Shown: positions 37,197 through 48,550, counted from the stretch's first letter. The stretch: DNA of 60,018 bases from a bacterium (GCA_018699495.1 JABIQV010000001.1:1-60018); one strand, 5' to 3'. Translations and numbers: made by a program. Notes: generated from the letters alone by a model not told the origin.

Positions 37197-37929
37197 ACTC
37201 GAGCACCTCTTTCACTAATTTTAAATAATCTTCTGCGCCATTTGATTCGGGATCATACTCAAAAACCGTCTGCCGATATCCTGCCGCTTCAGATACAGCA
37301 ACATTTACTCTTACTGGACTCGTTATTAATCCTGGAAAAACACGTTCCAGACTCGACAAGATTTCTTTTGATTTGTTGTTACGTTTATCAAACAAAGTTG
37401 GAATTACTTTAGAAATCTTTACGTTTCTTCGGAATATTCTATTAATGATTTTGATATTGTTCAATAGTTGTTTTACACCAACAAGAGACAAATACTCCAT
37501 TGAAACAGGAACCCAAAGTTCATCTGAAAAAACTAAAGCGTTTTGACTAAACAAACTCATCGATGGTCCACAATCTACCAGAACAAAGTCATACCCCGTT
37601 AAGGAGTCAAACTTTTCTAAAAATATTTTTTCTTTGTTTTTTCTACTGGAAAGCACAATAGATGCTGGAAACATCCTTTCATTAGAACATATAATATCAA
37701 TATTCTGCCGTGATTTTTCAATACATTGCTCAGGAGTCTTATTTCCCATAACAATATCATAAAGTGTATGTTTAGGATCAACCCCCAAATGGTAACCAGC
37801 AGAGCCCTGAGGGTCAGTATCAATAACCAAAACTTTTTTTCCCTTTAAAACTAGTCCATGGGCAATATTGATAACAGTACACGTCTTACCAGTTCCTCCC
37901 TTATAATTAATGACTGAAATTTTTTTCAT
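37186..37929 (-). CDS. ParA/Soj-like P-loop ATPase inside the flagellar operon
   Basis: A 247-aa MinD/ParA-superfamily ATPase. The deviant Walker A KGGTGKT (residues 9-15), the switch IDTDPQGSA and Walker B VLVDCGPSM are intact. The C-terminus lacks an obvious amphipathic membrane-targeting helix. It lies between fliM (6 nt) and fliN (11-nt overlap), so it belongs to the motor operon, not to a par locus; no parB is adjacent. FlhG, which sets flagellar number and interacts with FliM/FliN, is the related protein expected in such loci; this may be its functional counterpart. Confidence 0.85.
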   Translation of the reverse strand: MKKISVINYKGGTGKTCTVINIAHGLVLKGKKVLVIDTDPQGSAGYHLGVDPKHTLYDIVMGNKTPEQCIEKSRQNIDIICSNERMFPASIVLSSRKNKEKIFLEKFDSLTGYDFVLVDCGPSMSLFSQNALVFSDELWVPVSMEYLSLVGVKQLLNNIKIINRIFRRNVKISKVIPTLFDKRNNKSKEILSSLERVFPGLITSPVRVNVAVSEAAGYRQTVFEYDPESNGAEDYLKLVKEVLEYDK

Positions 37930-37935
37930 AATATT

Positions 37936-39402
37936 TTAAAACTCGTCGTCTAAATCGTCCCAAGAAAAATCGTCATCCGCCTCGCTATCAGAATCTTCTA
38001 CTACATCTTCAGTTTCCTCGACTCCTCCAGTTTCAGGAATGGGAGGTTCTTCAAGAGTCGCGGTTGATTCTTTAACTTCTTGGTTGAGAGCGTCTTCCTC
38101 TTCAATCAAAGAATTTTCCAATACCGGTTTAGCCCCTACTTCTGGCACGTCCCGGATATCGGAAGAACCGATTCCGTTAGTATCTAAATCGTCCGATACG
38201 CTTGCCTGAACCGTCTTAGCAGGAGCTGTGCCAAATGAACCAACAGCATCCTCTAAAACATTATCTTCGACTGGTCCGGCAGGTGACGTTACCGTCGGAT
38301 TCAGTGTCGTTGTTTCAGTATTTGACAAATCTTCGCAATCAACAGATTTTATTTCCGAATAATCAGAAATCGACTTATCTTGTCTTAGTCGTTGTGATTC
38401 TACTTCGGACTTTTCAACCATATGAACGTCCGACTTGGCAATTTTATCAGAGTCACGCAAGTCAACGATTTGTACAGCTATCTGATCATTTATTATGCCA
38501 ACCTGTCCGGTAACAGCCGTTTCTCCACCAATTAAAACCTGTATAGGCGTTTCAAGAGTAGATTTCAAGGGAATAACATCACCAATTTGTAGCTCCATTA
38601 ACTCCTTCATGGTTAAACTAGCATCCCCAATCAATGCCTTTACAGGTATATTAATCCGTTTTTCTGTTTCAGAATTTAGTTTGATTCTTCGTTTTGTAGG
38701 GGTAACCTTGGACTTCTTTAACTTTAGTAAATGCTTTAAAACGCTATTTGGATAAGCAAAGGTGATCGTGTGCAAATTTTGATCAATAAAATAAAAATTA
38801 AGAGAAAATAATACATACGCTTCTCGATAGGAAAGCTTCTTATCTTGAGCATACGTACCACTTGAAAACTCATCCGACACATTTTGGTCGCCCAATATAT
38901 TTCCCCAACTATCATTAAACAGAGGGATAATTTCCTCTAGTTGTGTTTTCAATATTTTGAGTTCAATTTCACCAAATTTTTCGCGTCCATCAGGAACGCC
39001 TTGTCCACCCAATAACCGGTCGACGAGCATTTCCGAAAGAGCCCAATCCAAAATCACGTCCATTTTTCCTAAGTCATTTAATAAATATTTAGACTGAACG
39101 ATCTGCTCTTGCTGACTATCAAGAAACTCTCCATAACGCATCTGTTTAGCCTCAACAGAATGCAACTCAACTTTAGCAGTCAAGTCATTTGATAGTTTTT
39201 TTGTAATAAGCTCTGCCAAGCGATAGTGCAACATATGAACTATTTTCATTTCATCCCTTGGCAAACTATCGAAATTAATATTTCGAACAGAGGAAATATT
39301 AATTTCATCTAAATCAAGATCTTTAAATTGAATGGTCGTCCAATCTCCAATCGCAGGTCCTAATTTAATATTACGTGTGTATTTAAACTGTGTGCTACCC
39401 AA
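37936..39402 (-). CDS. fliM: FliM-like motor switch protein with long acidic tail
   Basis: A 488-aa protein. Residues 30-230 match the FliM middle domain (LLGGQGVPDGREKFGEIELKILKTQLEEI), and 250-325 is the SpoA domain (RINIPVKALIGDASLTMKELMELQIGDVIPL). The usual N-terminal CheY-P binding segment (LSQxEIDALL) is absent: the protein starts GSTQFKYTRNIKLG. Residues 330-488 are an extra acidic disordered extension ending DDDFSWDDLDDEF. The start is TTG with AGGGGAG seven nt upstream. FliM is normally about 330 aa. It is the first gene before the ParA-like gene and fliN. Confidence 0.88.
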   Translation of the reverse strand: MGSTQFKYTRNIKLGPAIGDWTTIQFKDLDLDEINISSVRNINFDSLPRDEMKIVHMLHYRLAELITKKLSNDLTAKVELHSVEAKQMRYGEFLDSQQEQIVQSKYLLNDLGKMDVILDWALSEMLVDRLLGGQGVPDGREKFGEIELKILKTQLEEIIPLFNDSWGNILGDQNVSDEFSSGTYAQDKKLSYREAYVLFSLNFYFIDQNLHTITFAYPNSVLKHLLKLKKSKVTPTKRRIKLNSETEKRINIPVKALIGDASLTMKELMELQIGDVIPLKSTLETPIQVLIGGETAVTGQVGIINDQIAVQIVDLRDSDKIAKSDVHMVEKSEVESQRLRQDKSISDYSEIKSVDCEDLSNTETTTLNPTVTSPAGPVEDNVLEDAVGSFGTAPAKTVQASVSDDLDTNGIGSSDIRDVPEVGAKPVLENSLIEEEDALNQEVKESTATLEEPPIPETGGVEETEDVVEDSDSEADDDFSWDDLDDEF

Positions 39403-39516
39403 AATAATTCTCCCCTTTTAACGCCATCTACGGCATAGGTATCTTTGACCAAAAAAAAACAAATCAACTTAATTAAGTACCATCACTGGTAATTATACCC
39501 AGTTTCAGCCCATTTT

Positions 39517-40215
39517 TCATTCTATTTCTTCTGAATCAGACTCATCATCGTTATGATCGCGGCTGCTATCTGATTCATTCTGCCCCTCTTGGAAACGACT
39601 ATCGTCTACCAAGTTTAAGTCCATATCTATCTCTTCACTATTGGTAGTTTTAAGATAGGCATATAAATTATTTAACTCCGGCTTAAGTATATCATATAGT
39701 TGCTTGTTTACATTTAATTTAATTTCAAGCCCCTTCTCTGATTTTTTAATTGAAATTTCTAAGGGGATATCCCGTTTATCAAAGGAGAATTTATACTGTG
39801 TGCCTTCAGATTTTTGAACCTCTACAATAGCTTTATTTAAAACCTCTTTTACGAACTGAGTTAAGTCTCCTATCGAGATTGGCAATGCATCTATCTGATA
39901 AAACATTGAAGCCAAGGTTTGAATTTTATTCGATGCTGACTTTTTCAAGGCCTTACTATCCGACGATTTTTCACTACTTTCAGAATGTTTCGCATCCTTT
40001 GTCGTCTTTCGATCGATTTCTTCAGGATCCTGATTTTCAGAATCCATCCTGTAGGACCCATCGAGATTTTTCTCAATGCTAGAGAAATCTTTTAATGGCT
40101 TTGCTTTTTTCTCGGTAAATAGTTCGAGAAACCCTTCGCCTTCGTAGTTCACATCCAGAGATGATACTAAATTTGGTACATATTTCGCCAATTTTAATTG
40201 AACCTCAAAATCCAC
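39517..40215 (-). CDS. Possible FliK-like hook-length protein (low certainty)
   Basis: A 232-aa hydrophilic protein with GTG start directly after the cofG stop. Residues 45-95 are charged and low complexity; residues 95-200 form a compact domain with EISIKKSEKGLEIKLNVNKQLYDILKPELNNLYAYLK, which resembles the C-terminal hook-length domain of FliK (beta strands followed by an LxxxLxxLxxxL helix). The C-terminal 30 residues are acidic. The position upstream of fliM supports a flagellar role. I cannot exclude an unrelated protein. Confidence 0.5.
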   Translation of the reverse strand: MDFEVQLKLAKYVPNLVSSLDVNYEGEGFLELFTEKKAKPLKDFSSIEKNLDGSYRMDSENQDPEEIDRKTTKDAKHSESSEKSSDSKALKKSASNKIQTLASMFYQIDALPISIGDLTQFVKEVLNKAIVEVQKSEGTQYKFSFDKRDIPLEISIKKSEKGLEIKLNVNKQLYDILKPELNNLYAYLKTTNSEEIDMDLNLVDDSRFQEGQNESDSSRDHNDDESDSEEIE

Positions 40216-41292
40216 TTATTTTTCCTTTTTTAATTTTTCTTGAGTTTCTTTTTTTATTTTGTATCGATAGCCATCGAATACTTGACCTAATTTTTTCGAA
40301 TATTTACCCTGTTGAATAAAATCACGTCTTAATGGGAATCTTTGTTGAAGTTCCAAACCATACTTCTCTGCTAATTGTTCAATAGTCATGTCACGGGGTT
40401 TGTCTTTACAGACGTAGGATGCCGAACATCCTTCATACAACCTACCCAAATCTCTTATCCCCAATTTCAAAAAGGGTTCGTAGTTAGGATTACTTTCGAA
40501 AGGAACAATTACCTTCACCGCCCCCTTGAAGGAATCTAAAGCATATTCAGTTGTTTCGATCATTAATTTTTCATCTGCTACCGAGTGATTATGAAATTTG
40601 GTACCATCTTGAGGAACAAAATTCTGAATAACGAATTCATGAATCATTCCGAATTCATTATGCAAATCTCGAATTTTATCTATCATCTGCTTTCGATGCG
40701 TCTTTGACTCACCTATTCCGACTAAAAGACCTGTTACCACAGGAAGCTTGAGCTTAGACGACCACTCGATTTGTTTCAATCGTAAATCCATTTTTTTTCC
40801 TGGTGATTCTGGGTATATATTTGAAAAGTTTCTCTGATCGACTGTATCCAGCATAATTTTTGAAAGAGCACATGTCTGCGCCAATTTTTTGATTTCGTCA
40901 GGACTTAAAAATCCGAGCTCAATAACGGGAATAAGCCCCTCTAAAAACCCGAGTTCACAAATCGTATAAACATAATCAGAGTAAGTATCAAACCCCCATA
41001 AATCCAAAGTCGCTCTTACCTGAGAGTATTTGTCGGGTCTCTCACCTGCCACATATACGGCTTCCCTTGCACCACTTAAACGTGCGTCCCTTGCAATCTT
41101 AATTGTAGAATAAGGAACAACAATATTGTCCTTTCTATGAAAACTACAATAAGGACAATTATTTCTACACATTCTAGATAAAACGACTGACGTTGCTTTA
41201 GAATAAGCAAGTACATTATCTCTATCTTCACCTAAAACCTGTATATCATTTTCCTTATCATTACTATTACCTAACGCGTACCCAACAACCAT
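40216..41292 (-). CDS. cofG: Radical SAM protein of the CofG family
   Basis: A 358-aa radical SAM enzyme. CRNNCPYCSF carries the CxxxCxxC cluster motif. Further matches to CofG, which with CofH makes the deazaflavin Fo from tyrosine and a pyrimidine, are SGAREAVYVAGERPDKYSQVR, LDLWGFDTYSDYV, TGLLVGIGESKTHR and EFVIQNFVPQDGT. The C-terminal segment DLGRLYEGCSASYV deviates from the family's DWGGVSPVT. GGAG precedes the ATG. No cofH or F420 gene is in the window; the gene lies upstream of the flagellar operon and is divergent from alr. Role in F420/Fo or a related deazaflavin is inference. Confidence 0.75.
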   Translation of the reverse strand: MVVGYALGNSNDKENDIQVLGEDRDNVLAYSKATSVVLSRMCRNNCPYCSFHRKDNIVVPYSTIKIARDARLSGAREAVYVAGERPDKYSQVRATLDLWGFDTYSDYVYTICELGFLEGLIPVIELGFLSPDEIKKLAQTCALSKIMLDTVDQRNFSNIYPESPGKKMDLRLKQIEWSSKLKLPVVTGLLVGIGESKTHRKQMIDKIRDLHNEFGMIHEFVIQNFVPQDGTKFHNHSVADEKLMIETTEYALDSFKGAVKVIVPFESNPNYEPFLKLGIRDLGRLYEGCSASYVCKDKPRDMTIEQLAEKYGLELQQRFPLRRDFIQQGKYSKKLGQVFDGYRYKIKKETQEKLKKEK

Positions 41293-41421
41293 TGTATCTC
41301 CTTAACTAAAACGACTACCCAATCTCACCAACGTAAATATATTAATTTGAGTATGTTATGCTACAATAGAAACATAATTAGAGCAATATTATGTAAAAAT
41401 TAAATTAGTGCAAGGTCCAAA

Positions 41422-42498
41422 ATGAGTAGAACTAAATATATTGTCGACTTAAAGCAATACGGAAATAATATAAAAAATATTAGAGAATCTCTAAATCCCA
41501 CAACAAAGATTCTTCTCACTCTAAAATGTGACGCATATGGTCTAGGGGCAGTCAAGCTAGCAGAAGTGGCTGAGAAACAAAATGTAGCGTACTTTGGAGT
41601 TGCTTCGATAGAAGAGGCTCTTGAATTGAGAGAAGCTGGAATCGAAACGAATATACTTTTGTTTTCTGAGCCTTTTTTAGACGACTTAAAAAAGATCGTA
41701 ACGTTAAATATCACCCCGACGTTATTTAAACCGTCTAGTGCATACCTCCTTAATGAAATATCTAAAAAGAAAGGGATAATAACAAATTTTCATTTTAAAC
41801 TAGATACGGGCATGGCAAGAAATGGAACAAACCCGGAACAAGCATATACAGACATACAATACATTTTAAATCTTCCTTACCTTAAACTCGAAAGCATCTA
41901 TACACACATATCAGACGGATCAAAACCCTACTCAAGTTATACTCACAATCAAAATAGGCAATTTGTAAAATTTATTCAAAAAGTAAAACTATTATCAAAA
42001 AATTCTTACACAATCCACATAGCAAACTCAGACACTACGTTGAATTTTCCTCAATACCAATACGATATGGTTCGAATTGGTCTTCATTCATATAGACATA
42101 TTATGACTTTGATGAGTAAAGTTCTCCTCTTAAAATTAATGGATTTGGGAGATTTCATTGGATATGAACGATCCTATACTCTTAAAAGGAAAGCTATAAT
42201 CGCCATAATTGCAATAGGGTATGGAGACGGAATTCCCTATCAGCTTTCTAATAAAGGTACCGTATTAATAAACGGTATTGAATACCCTATAGTAGGAAAA
42301 GTATGTATGGATCATATTATGGTGAATCTAGGCCCAAATAGTGGCAAGGTTTCCGAAGGGGACGACGTTGTCATAATAGGAAAACAAAAACAACAACAAA
42401 TTTCTCTGGAAAAGGTCGCCCGCATATCCGGCAACATCCCTTATTCAATCATGACTGGAATATCTAAACGTGTCCCTCGTGAATATGTAAGTAACTAA
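41422..42498 (+). CDS. alr: Alanine racemase
   Basis: A 358-aa fold-type III PLP enzyme that makes D-alanine for peptidoglycan. The PLP lysine is K35 in LLTLKCDAYGLGA. Other motifs are HFKLDTGMARNG, SIYTHISDGS, DMVRIGLHSY and the C-terminal domain's IGYGDGIPYQLSNKG and VGKVCMDHIMVNLG with the ARISGNIPYSIMTGI end. AAGG lies upstream of the ATG, so this gene has a leader. It is convergent with the 5S-23S rRNA genes. Confidence 0.95.
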   Translation: MSRTKYIVDLKQYGNNIKNIRESLNPTTKILLTLKCDAYGLGAVKLAEVAEKQNVAYFGVASIEEALELREAGIETNILLFSEPFLDDLKKIVTLNITPTLFKPSSAYLLNEISKKKGIITNFHFKLDTGMARNGTNPEQAYTDIQYILNLPYLKLESIYTHISDGSKPYSSYTHNQNRQFVKFIQKVKLLSKNSYTIHIANSDTTLNFPQYQYDMVRIGLHSYRHIMTLMSKVLLLKLMDLGDFIGYERSYTLKRKAIIAIIAIGYGDGIPYQLSNKGTVLINGIEYPIVGKVCMDHIMVNLGPNSGKVSEGDDVVIIGKQKQQQISLEKVARISGNIPYSIMTGISKRVPREYVSN

Positions 42499-42595
42499 AG
42501 CAAACTTAATCTACTTCTTTTACTTGCTTACGTGGAACCGTTTCAGTTTGTAATTGGAGAATTTAATTATGTTCTTTGAACATATGAGTATTTAT

Positions 42596-42711
42596 CTTGG
42601 CCACGACCAACTCTCCCACCAGGGTAACCCGGAAGTACCATAGGCGCTGAAGGACTTAACTACTGTGTTCGGAATGAGAACAGGTGTACCCCCTTCGCTA
42701 TAATGACCAAG
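42596..42711 (-). rRNA. rrf: 5S ribosomal RNA
   Basis: About 116 nt with the conserved segments GGGGGTACACCTGTTC, CCGAACACAG and GGGAGAGTTGG. The terminal helix (CTTGG...CCAAG) continues outward into a 20-bp perfect inverted repeat (42581-42600 and 42707-42726), a likely processing stem. It lies about 100 nt downstream of the 23S gene on the same strand, with a 9-bp hairpin (42727-42751) between. Ends estimated from pairing. Confidence 0.93.
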
Positions 42712-42810
42712 ATAAATACTCATATGGTTCAACAACTTGGCATTGTTGAACTTGCATTGATACCGAAACTTAGATTTGCCAACCGTCTTGATTTATTATT
42801 CATAGGCCGT

Positions 42811-45808
<2,998 letters not shown>

Positions 45809-45933
45809 GGCCCATGAGTAATAAATCATTTCAAATTGAAACAACTTCAAATTGGCAATTTTATTTTCTTAAGATTCTAAATTTCGATATCAATTTCAAA
45901 GAACTAAGCACCTATTGATTAGTGCGAGATACA

Positions 45934-45962
45934 AATATATTAAAATAAATTTTGTTTGTCAA
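45934..45962 (-). promoter_or_regulatory. Promoter of the 23S-5S rRNA unit
   Basis: On the minus strand a perfect TTGACA (45962-45957), 17-nt spacer and TATATT (45939-45934). Transcription would start near 45927 and give a leader of about 120 nt before the mature 23S. There is no 16S gene or spacer tRNA between it and the divergent smpB gene. Confidence 0.8.
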
Positions 45963-46031
45963 ACACCTATTTTATTTTTTTTCATCAGTCCTTCTTTTCT
46001 CTTCATTATATCCATAATAACCAGCTTAAAC

Positions 46032-46061
46032 TTGCCAACATTTTATCAATTAATGTAGATT
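46032..46061 (+). promoter_or_regulatory. smpB promoter, leaderless geometry
   Basis: TTGCCA (46032-46037), 18-nt spacer and TAGATT (46056-46061), then seven nt and the smpB ATG at 46069. No ribosome binding site is present. Confidence 0.6.
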
Positions 46062-46068
46062 TAGTTTT

Positions 46069-46521
46069 ATGAAAAATAGTCACCAAGTAGCATCTAATAA
46101 AAAAGCCTTCTTTAATTTTGAGATTATAGAAAAAAATGAGGCGGGTATTGTATTAACAGGATGCGAAATTAAATCTGTGCGGCAAGGGCATGTCACTATA
46201 AAAGAAAGTTATGTACGAATCATCAACAATGAGCTTTGGTTGATAAATTGCAATATTCTTCCTTATACTCAGGGAAATAGGCATAATGGAAACCCCGCTA
46301 GAGATAGAAAGCTTTTAATAAAAAAGAATGAAATTAAAAAACTTATTGGAAAAACCACTCAAAAGGGACTCGTTTTAGTTGCACTTTCCCTATACTTTAA
46401 AGGATCCAATCTAAAGGTTGGATTCGGTCTTGCCCGCCCAAAAAAAATGCACGACAAACGGCAAGTTCTAAAAGATCAAGCTGTTAACAGAGAAATTCAA
46501 CGCTCATCAAAAATCAGATAA
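46069..46521 (+). CDS. smpB: SsrA-binding protein SmpB
   Basis: SmpB binds tmRNA and helps rescue stalled ribosomes. The 150-aa protein starts with NKKAFFNFEIIEKNEAGIVLTGCEIKS and has SYVRI, LWLINCNILPYTQG, the conserved HNGNPARDRKLLIKKNEI and the basic C-terminal tail with KKMHDKRQVLKDQAVNREIQRS that enters the decoding site. It is divergent from the 23S gene and monocistronic by spacing. The tmRNA gene was not seen in this window. Confidence 0.96.
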   Translation: MKNSHQVASNKKAFFNFEIIEKNEAGIVLTGCEIKSVRQGHVTIKESYVRIINNELWLINCNILPYTQGNRHNGNPARDRKLLIKKNEIKKLIGKTTQKGLVLVALSLYFKGSNLKVGFGLARPKKMHDKRQVLKDQAVNREIQRSSKIR

Positions 46522-46927
46522 TTTTTTCATACCGTGAAATTGAGAAATGAATGTCACAGACATTTGAATAAGACCTCTCGCCTTTTTACACCAATCGTTT
46601 ACGACTAACAAAATTTCGTCATTGCTGGAAAAAGACTGGCGTCTCCTAATCTGTTCGTATTTTCTATATATAGATGTAGCATTACACCCCTATTTCTATG
46701 CCACTACACACTAATTAAAAACCTATCCCTCCTGAAAATATTTAAAATTGGTTTTTTACTTTTGTATGTCGCCGAAACATATAGAACTTTCATGTACCAA
46801 CAAACATAGTAATCCTGTTCAGAAAGTATCCATTTGAATTTGTAAACTTTTCATGGTCTGGTCTATAATATGATAAGAAAATACATATCAATCTGGCAGG
46901 CAACTTAAAACCTTTTCAATTTGGTTT
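46522..46927. other. Intergenic region between convergent smpB and queC
   Basis: About 406 nt without an ORF or RNA gene I can support. It has an AT-rich end after smpB (TTTTTT at 46512-46530) and a weak hairpin near 46910-46930, but nothing decisive. No tmRNA-like sequence was found here. Confidence 0.5.
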
Positions 46928-47620
46928 TTATGTGTTGAAACTGGACACGTATTTGAGGGGGTCTTTTTTACCCGCGTCCCTAAACCCTTTCAACCTTAAT
47001 AAACAAGATGGACATTTCCCGCAAGCAGGTCTCTTCCCGTAATAACACGTATGTGTTTCCTTTAATAACTCCAGATGATTAAGATCTACCATCATCTTTA
47101 TCGTATCCGCCTTCGAAAGCCACATTAATGGTGCGCAAATTACAAAAGGAAAAGAAAATGCTAAATTCAGCACCCGTTCCGCACTTCCTATAAATTCATT
47201 TCGACAATCAGGATACCCCGAAAAATCAGTCTGGCACGCCCCTATGACCAAATTTGATATGTTATTTTTATAGGCATAAATAGCCGCCCTGTTCAAAAAT
47301 ATTAAATTTCTTCCTGGAACAAATGAGTTAGGATGCTCGATAGTTGTATCGGCTATTATCACAGAATCATTTAATAAGGTTGACGATTCCCACTCCTCAT
47401 TTACTGCAAGATTTATAACGGTAAATTGAACGTTTAATTTATCAGCTATCTTCTGAGCCTGAATAAGTTCTATATTATGTCTCTGCCCATAATTGAAACC
47501 AATTGCTTCAACACTATTAAACTTATGTAACGCATAAGCTAGGCATGTCGTACTATCCTGCCCTCCTGAAAAAAGGACGACGGCTTTTTCATATTTGGAT
47601 ATATTTTTATGATTCTTCAT
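46928..47620 (-). CDS. queC: 7-cyano-7-deazaguanine synthase
   Basis: QueC converts carboxydeazaguanine and ammonia to preQ0 with ATP, feeding queuosine tRNA modification. The 230-aa protein has the P-loop SGGQDSTTC, GFNYGQRH, SFVPGRN, GACQTDFSGYPDCR, and the C-terminal zinc site THTCYYGKRPACGKCPSCLLR with four cysteines. GAGGAT lies upstream of the ATG. No other que gene is adjacent. A preQ1 riboswitch was sought upstream but not supported. Confidence 0.96.
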   Translation of the reverse strand: MKNHKNISKYEKAVVLFSGGQDSTTCLAYALHKFNSVEAIGFNYGQRHNIELIQAQKIADKLNVQFTVINLAVNEEWESSTLLNDSVIIADTTIEHPNSFVPGRNLIFLNRAAIYAYKNNISNLVIGACQTDFSGYPDCRNEFIGSAERVLNLAFSFPFVICAPLMWLSKADTIKMMVDLNHLELLKETHTCYYGKRPACGKCPSCLLRLKGFRDAGKKDPLKYVSSFNT

Positions 47621-48293
47621 TCTTTCATCCTCATTTTACATAATTACAAACTTCAAAACGTTTAGTTTTTTTTAAATAGACTTCAAACGAACCTTTACCG
47701 TACCGGCTTCTATCTATAAAGCGGTCCAACTTTCTTTATTAGTTGAACCCTTTAACAAAGGTTTAGAAATTCGAACCGCCTTTATCTGCCTTACTTATTG
47801 TTTGTGTCTAAAGTTCACATAAACGGACAGCCTCGAATTATAGTTCATCTGAAAAGTTAACATCTACAATATAGTATGAGATCATAGCATCCATTCTAAA
47901 GACAACTATATGATACCAACTATTTCCACACCATCGCACCGGAATAAATGCCGATAAAGACACGGCACATACCAAATATGTTATTAATTCAAAATAAATA
48001 ATAACGTCATCCATTACACTATAAAATGGATTAAGGTCCATTGCCCCATTGTTTTTAAAGACATTTATGGTTACAAAACTTGAAATGAGGAGCCCGCCTC
48101 AACTAAAACAGGATAATGTAGATATCCATCCGAATATAAAAGAACGTACATAATAATATCTATTAGAACAAATGTTTTGATTCTTAAAAATAAACATATT
48201 TGCCACGCTAAATGTGTATTCTATATATAAAGAGCGTTGTTAATGTTGGTAACAGTTCTAAAGTTTCTGGAATACATTTTAAATGGAAGGTTT
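47621..48293. other. Intergenic region upstream of queC
   Basis: About 670 nt between queC and the tRNA-fMet gene, both on the minus strand. The only open frame of note is 67 codons long (48041-47838), hydrophobic and without a ribosome binding site, so I do not call it. A run AAAAAAAACTAAAC on the minus strand upstream of queC resembles the preQ1-I tail but the needed stem is absent. Confidence 0.5.
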
Positions 48294-48368
48294 TGGTAGC
48301 GGGGAGAGGATTCGAACCTCTGACCTTCGGGTTATGAGCCCGACAAGCTACCACTGCTCCACCCCGCG
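48294..48368 (-). tRNA. Initiator tRNA-fMet (anticodon CAT)
   Basis: A 75-nt tRNA: acceptor CGCGGGG with CCCCGCT, anticodon stem TCGGG/CCCGA carrying three consecutive G-C pairs, anticodon CAT, A11-T24 in the D-stem, T-arm AGAGG-TTCGAAT-CCTCT and encoded ACCA end. The three G-C pairs and an unpaired first position identify the initiator. The mismatch is C1xU72 rather than the usual C1xA72. The D-loop is short (AGTGGTA). Confidence 0.94.
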
Positions 48369-48550
48369 CCATTGTTTAAGAGTATTGATTTATTTCGAAA
48401 AAATTACTATTCAAAATACCTACTCTATAAGGTTGAGACCTGTATACTACCAAAGAATCACTAATTGTAAAACCCCAAGTTCGGGAATACATCTTTTCTG
48501 CGTCTCTTAACAACAAAAGTTTATATATCAGTGTTTTGATAGTTTAGTCA

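Noticed and set aside
41400-41714. Minus-strand frame of 104 codons overlapping alr
   Set aside because: It is antisense to the catalytic part of alanine racemase and has no independent support.
46522-46927. tmRNA gene next to smpB
   Set aside because: No tRNA-like ends, no GCA-type tag reading frame and no T-arm sequence could be found.
47640-47720. Possible preQ1-I riboswitch upstream of queC
   Set aside because: The minus strand has a run like AAAAAAAACTAAAC resembling the 3' tail of the aptamer and a GGTTC upstream, but no P1 stem partner can be formed and the loop residues do not fit the consensus.
47838-48041. A 67-codon minus-strand frame
   Set aside because: Hydrophobic composition is expected from the AT-rich DNA; no ribosome binding site or conserved motif. 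Not called.
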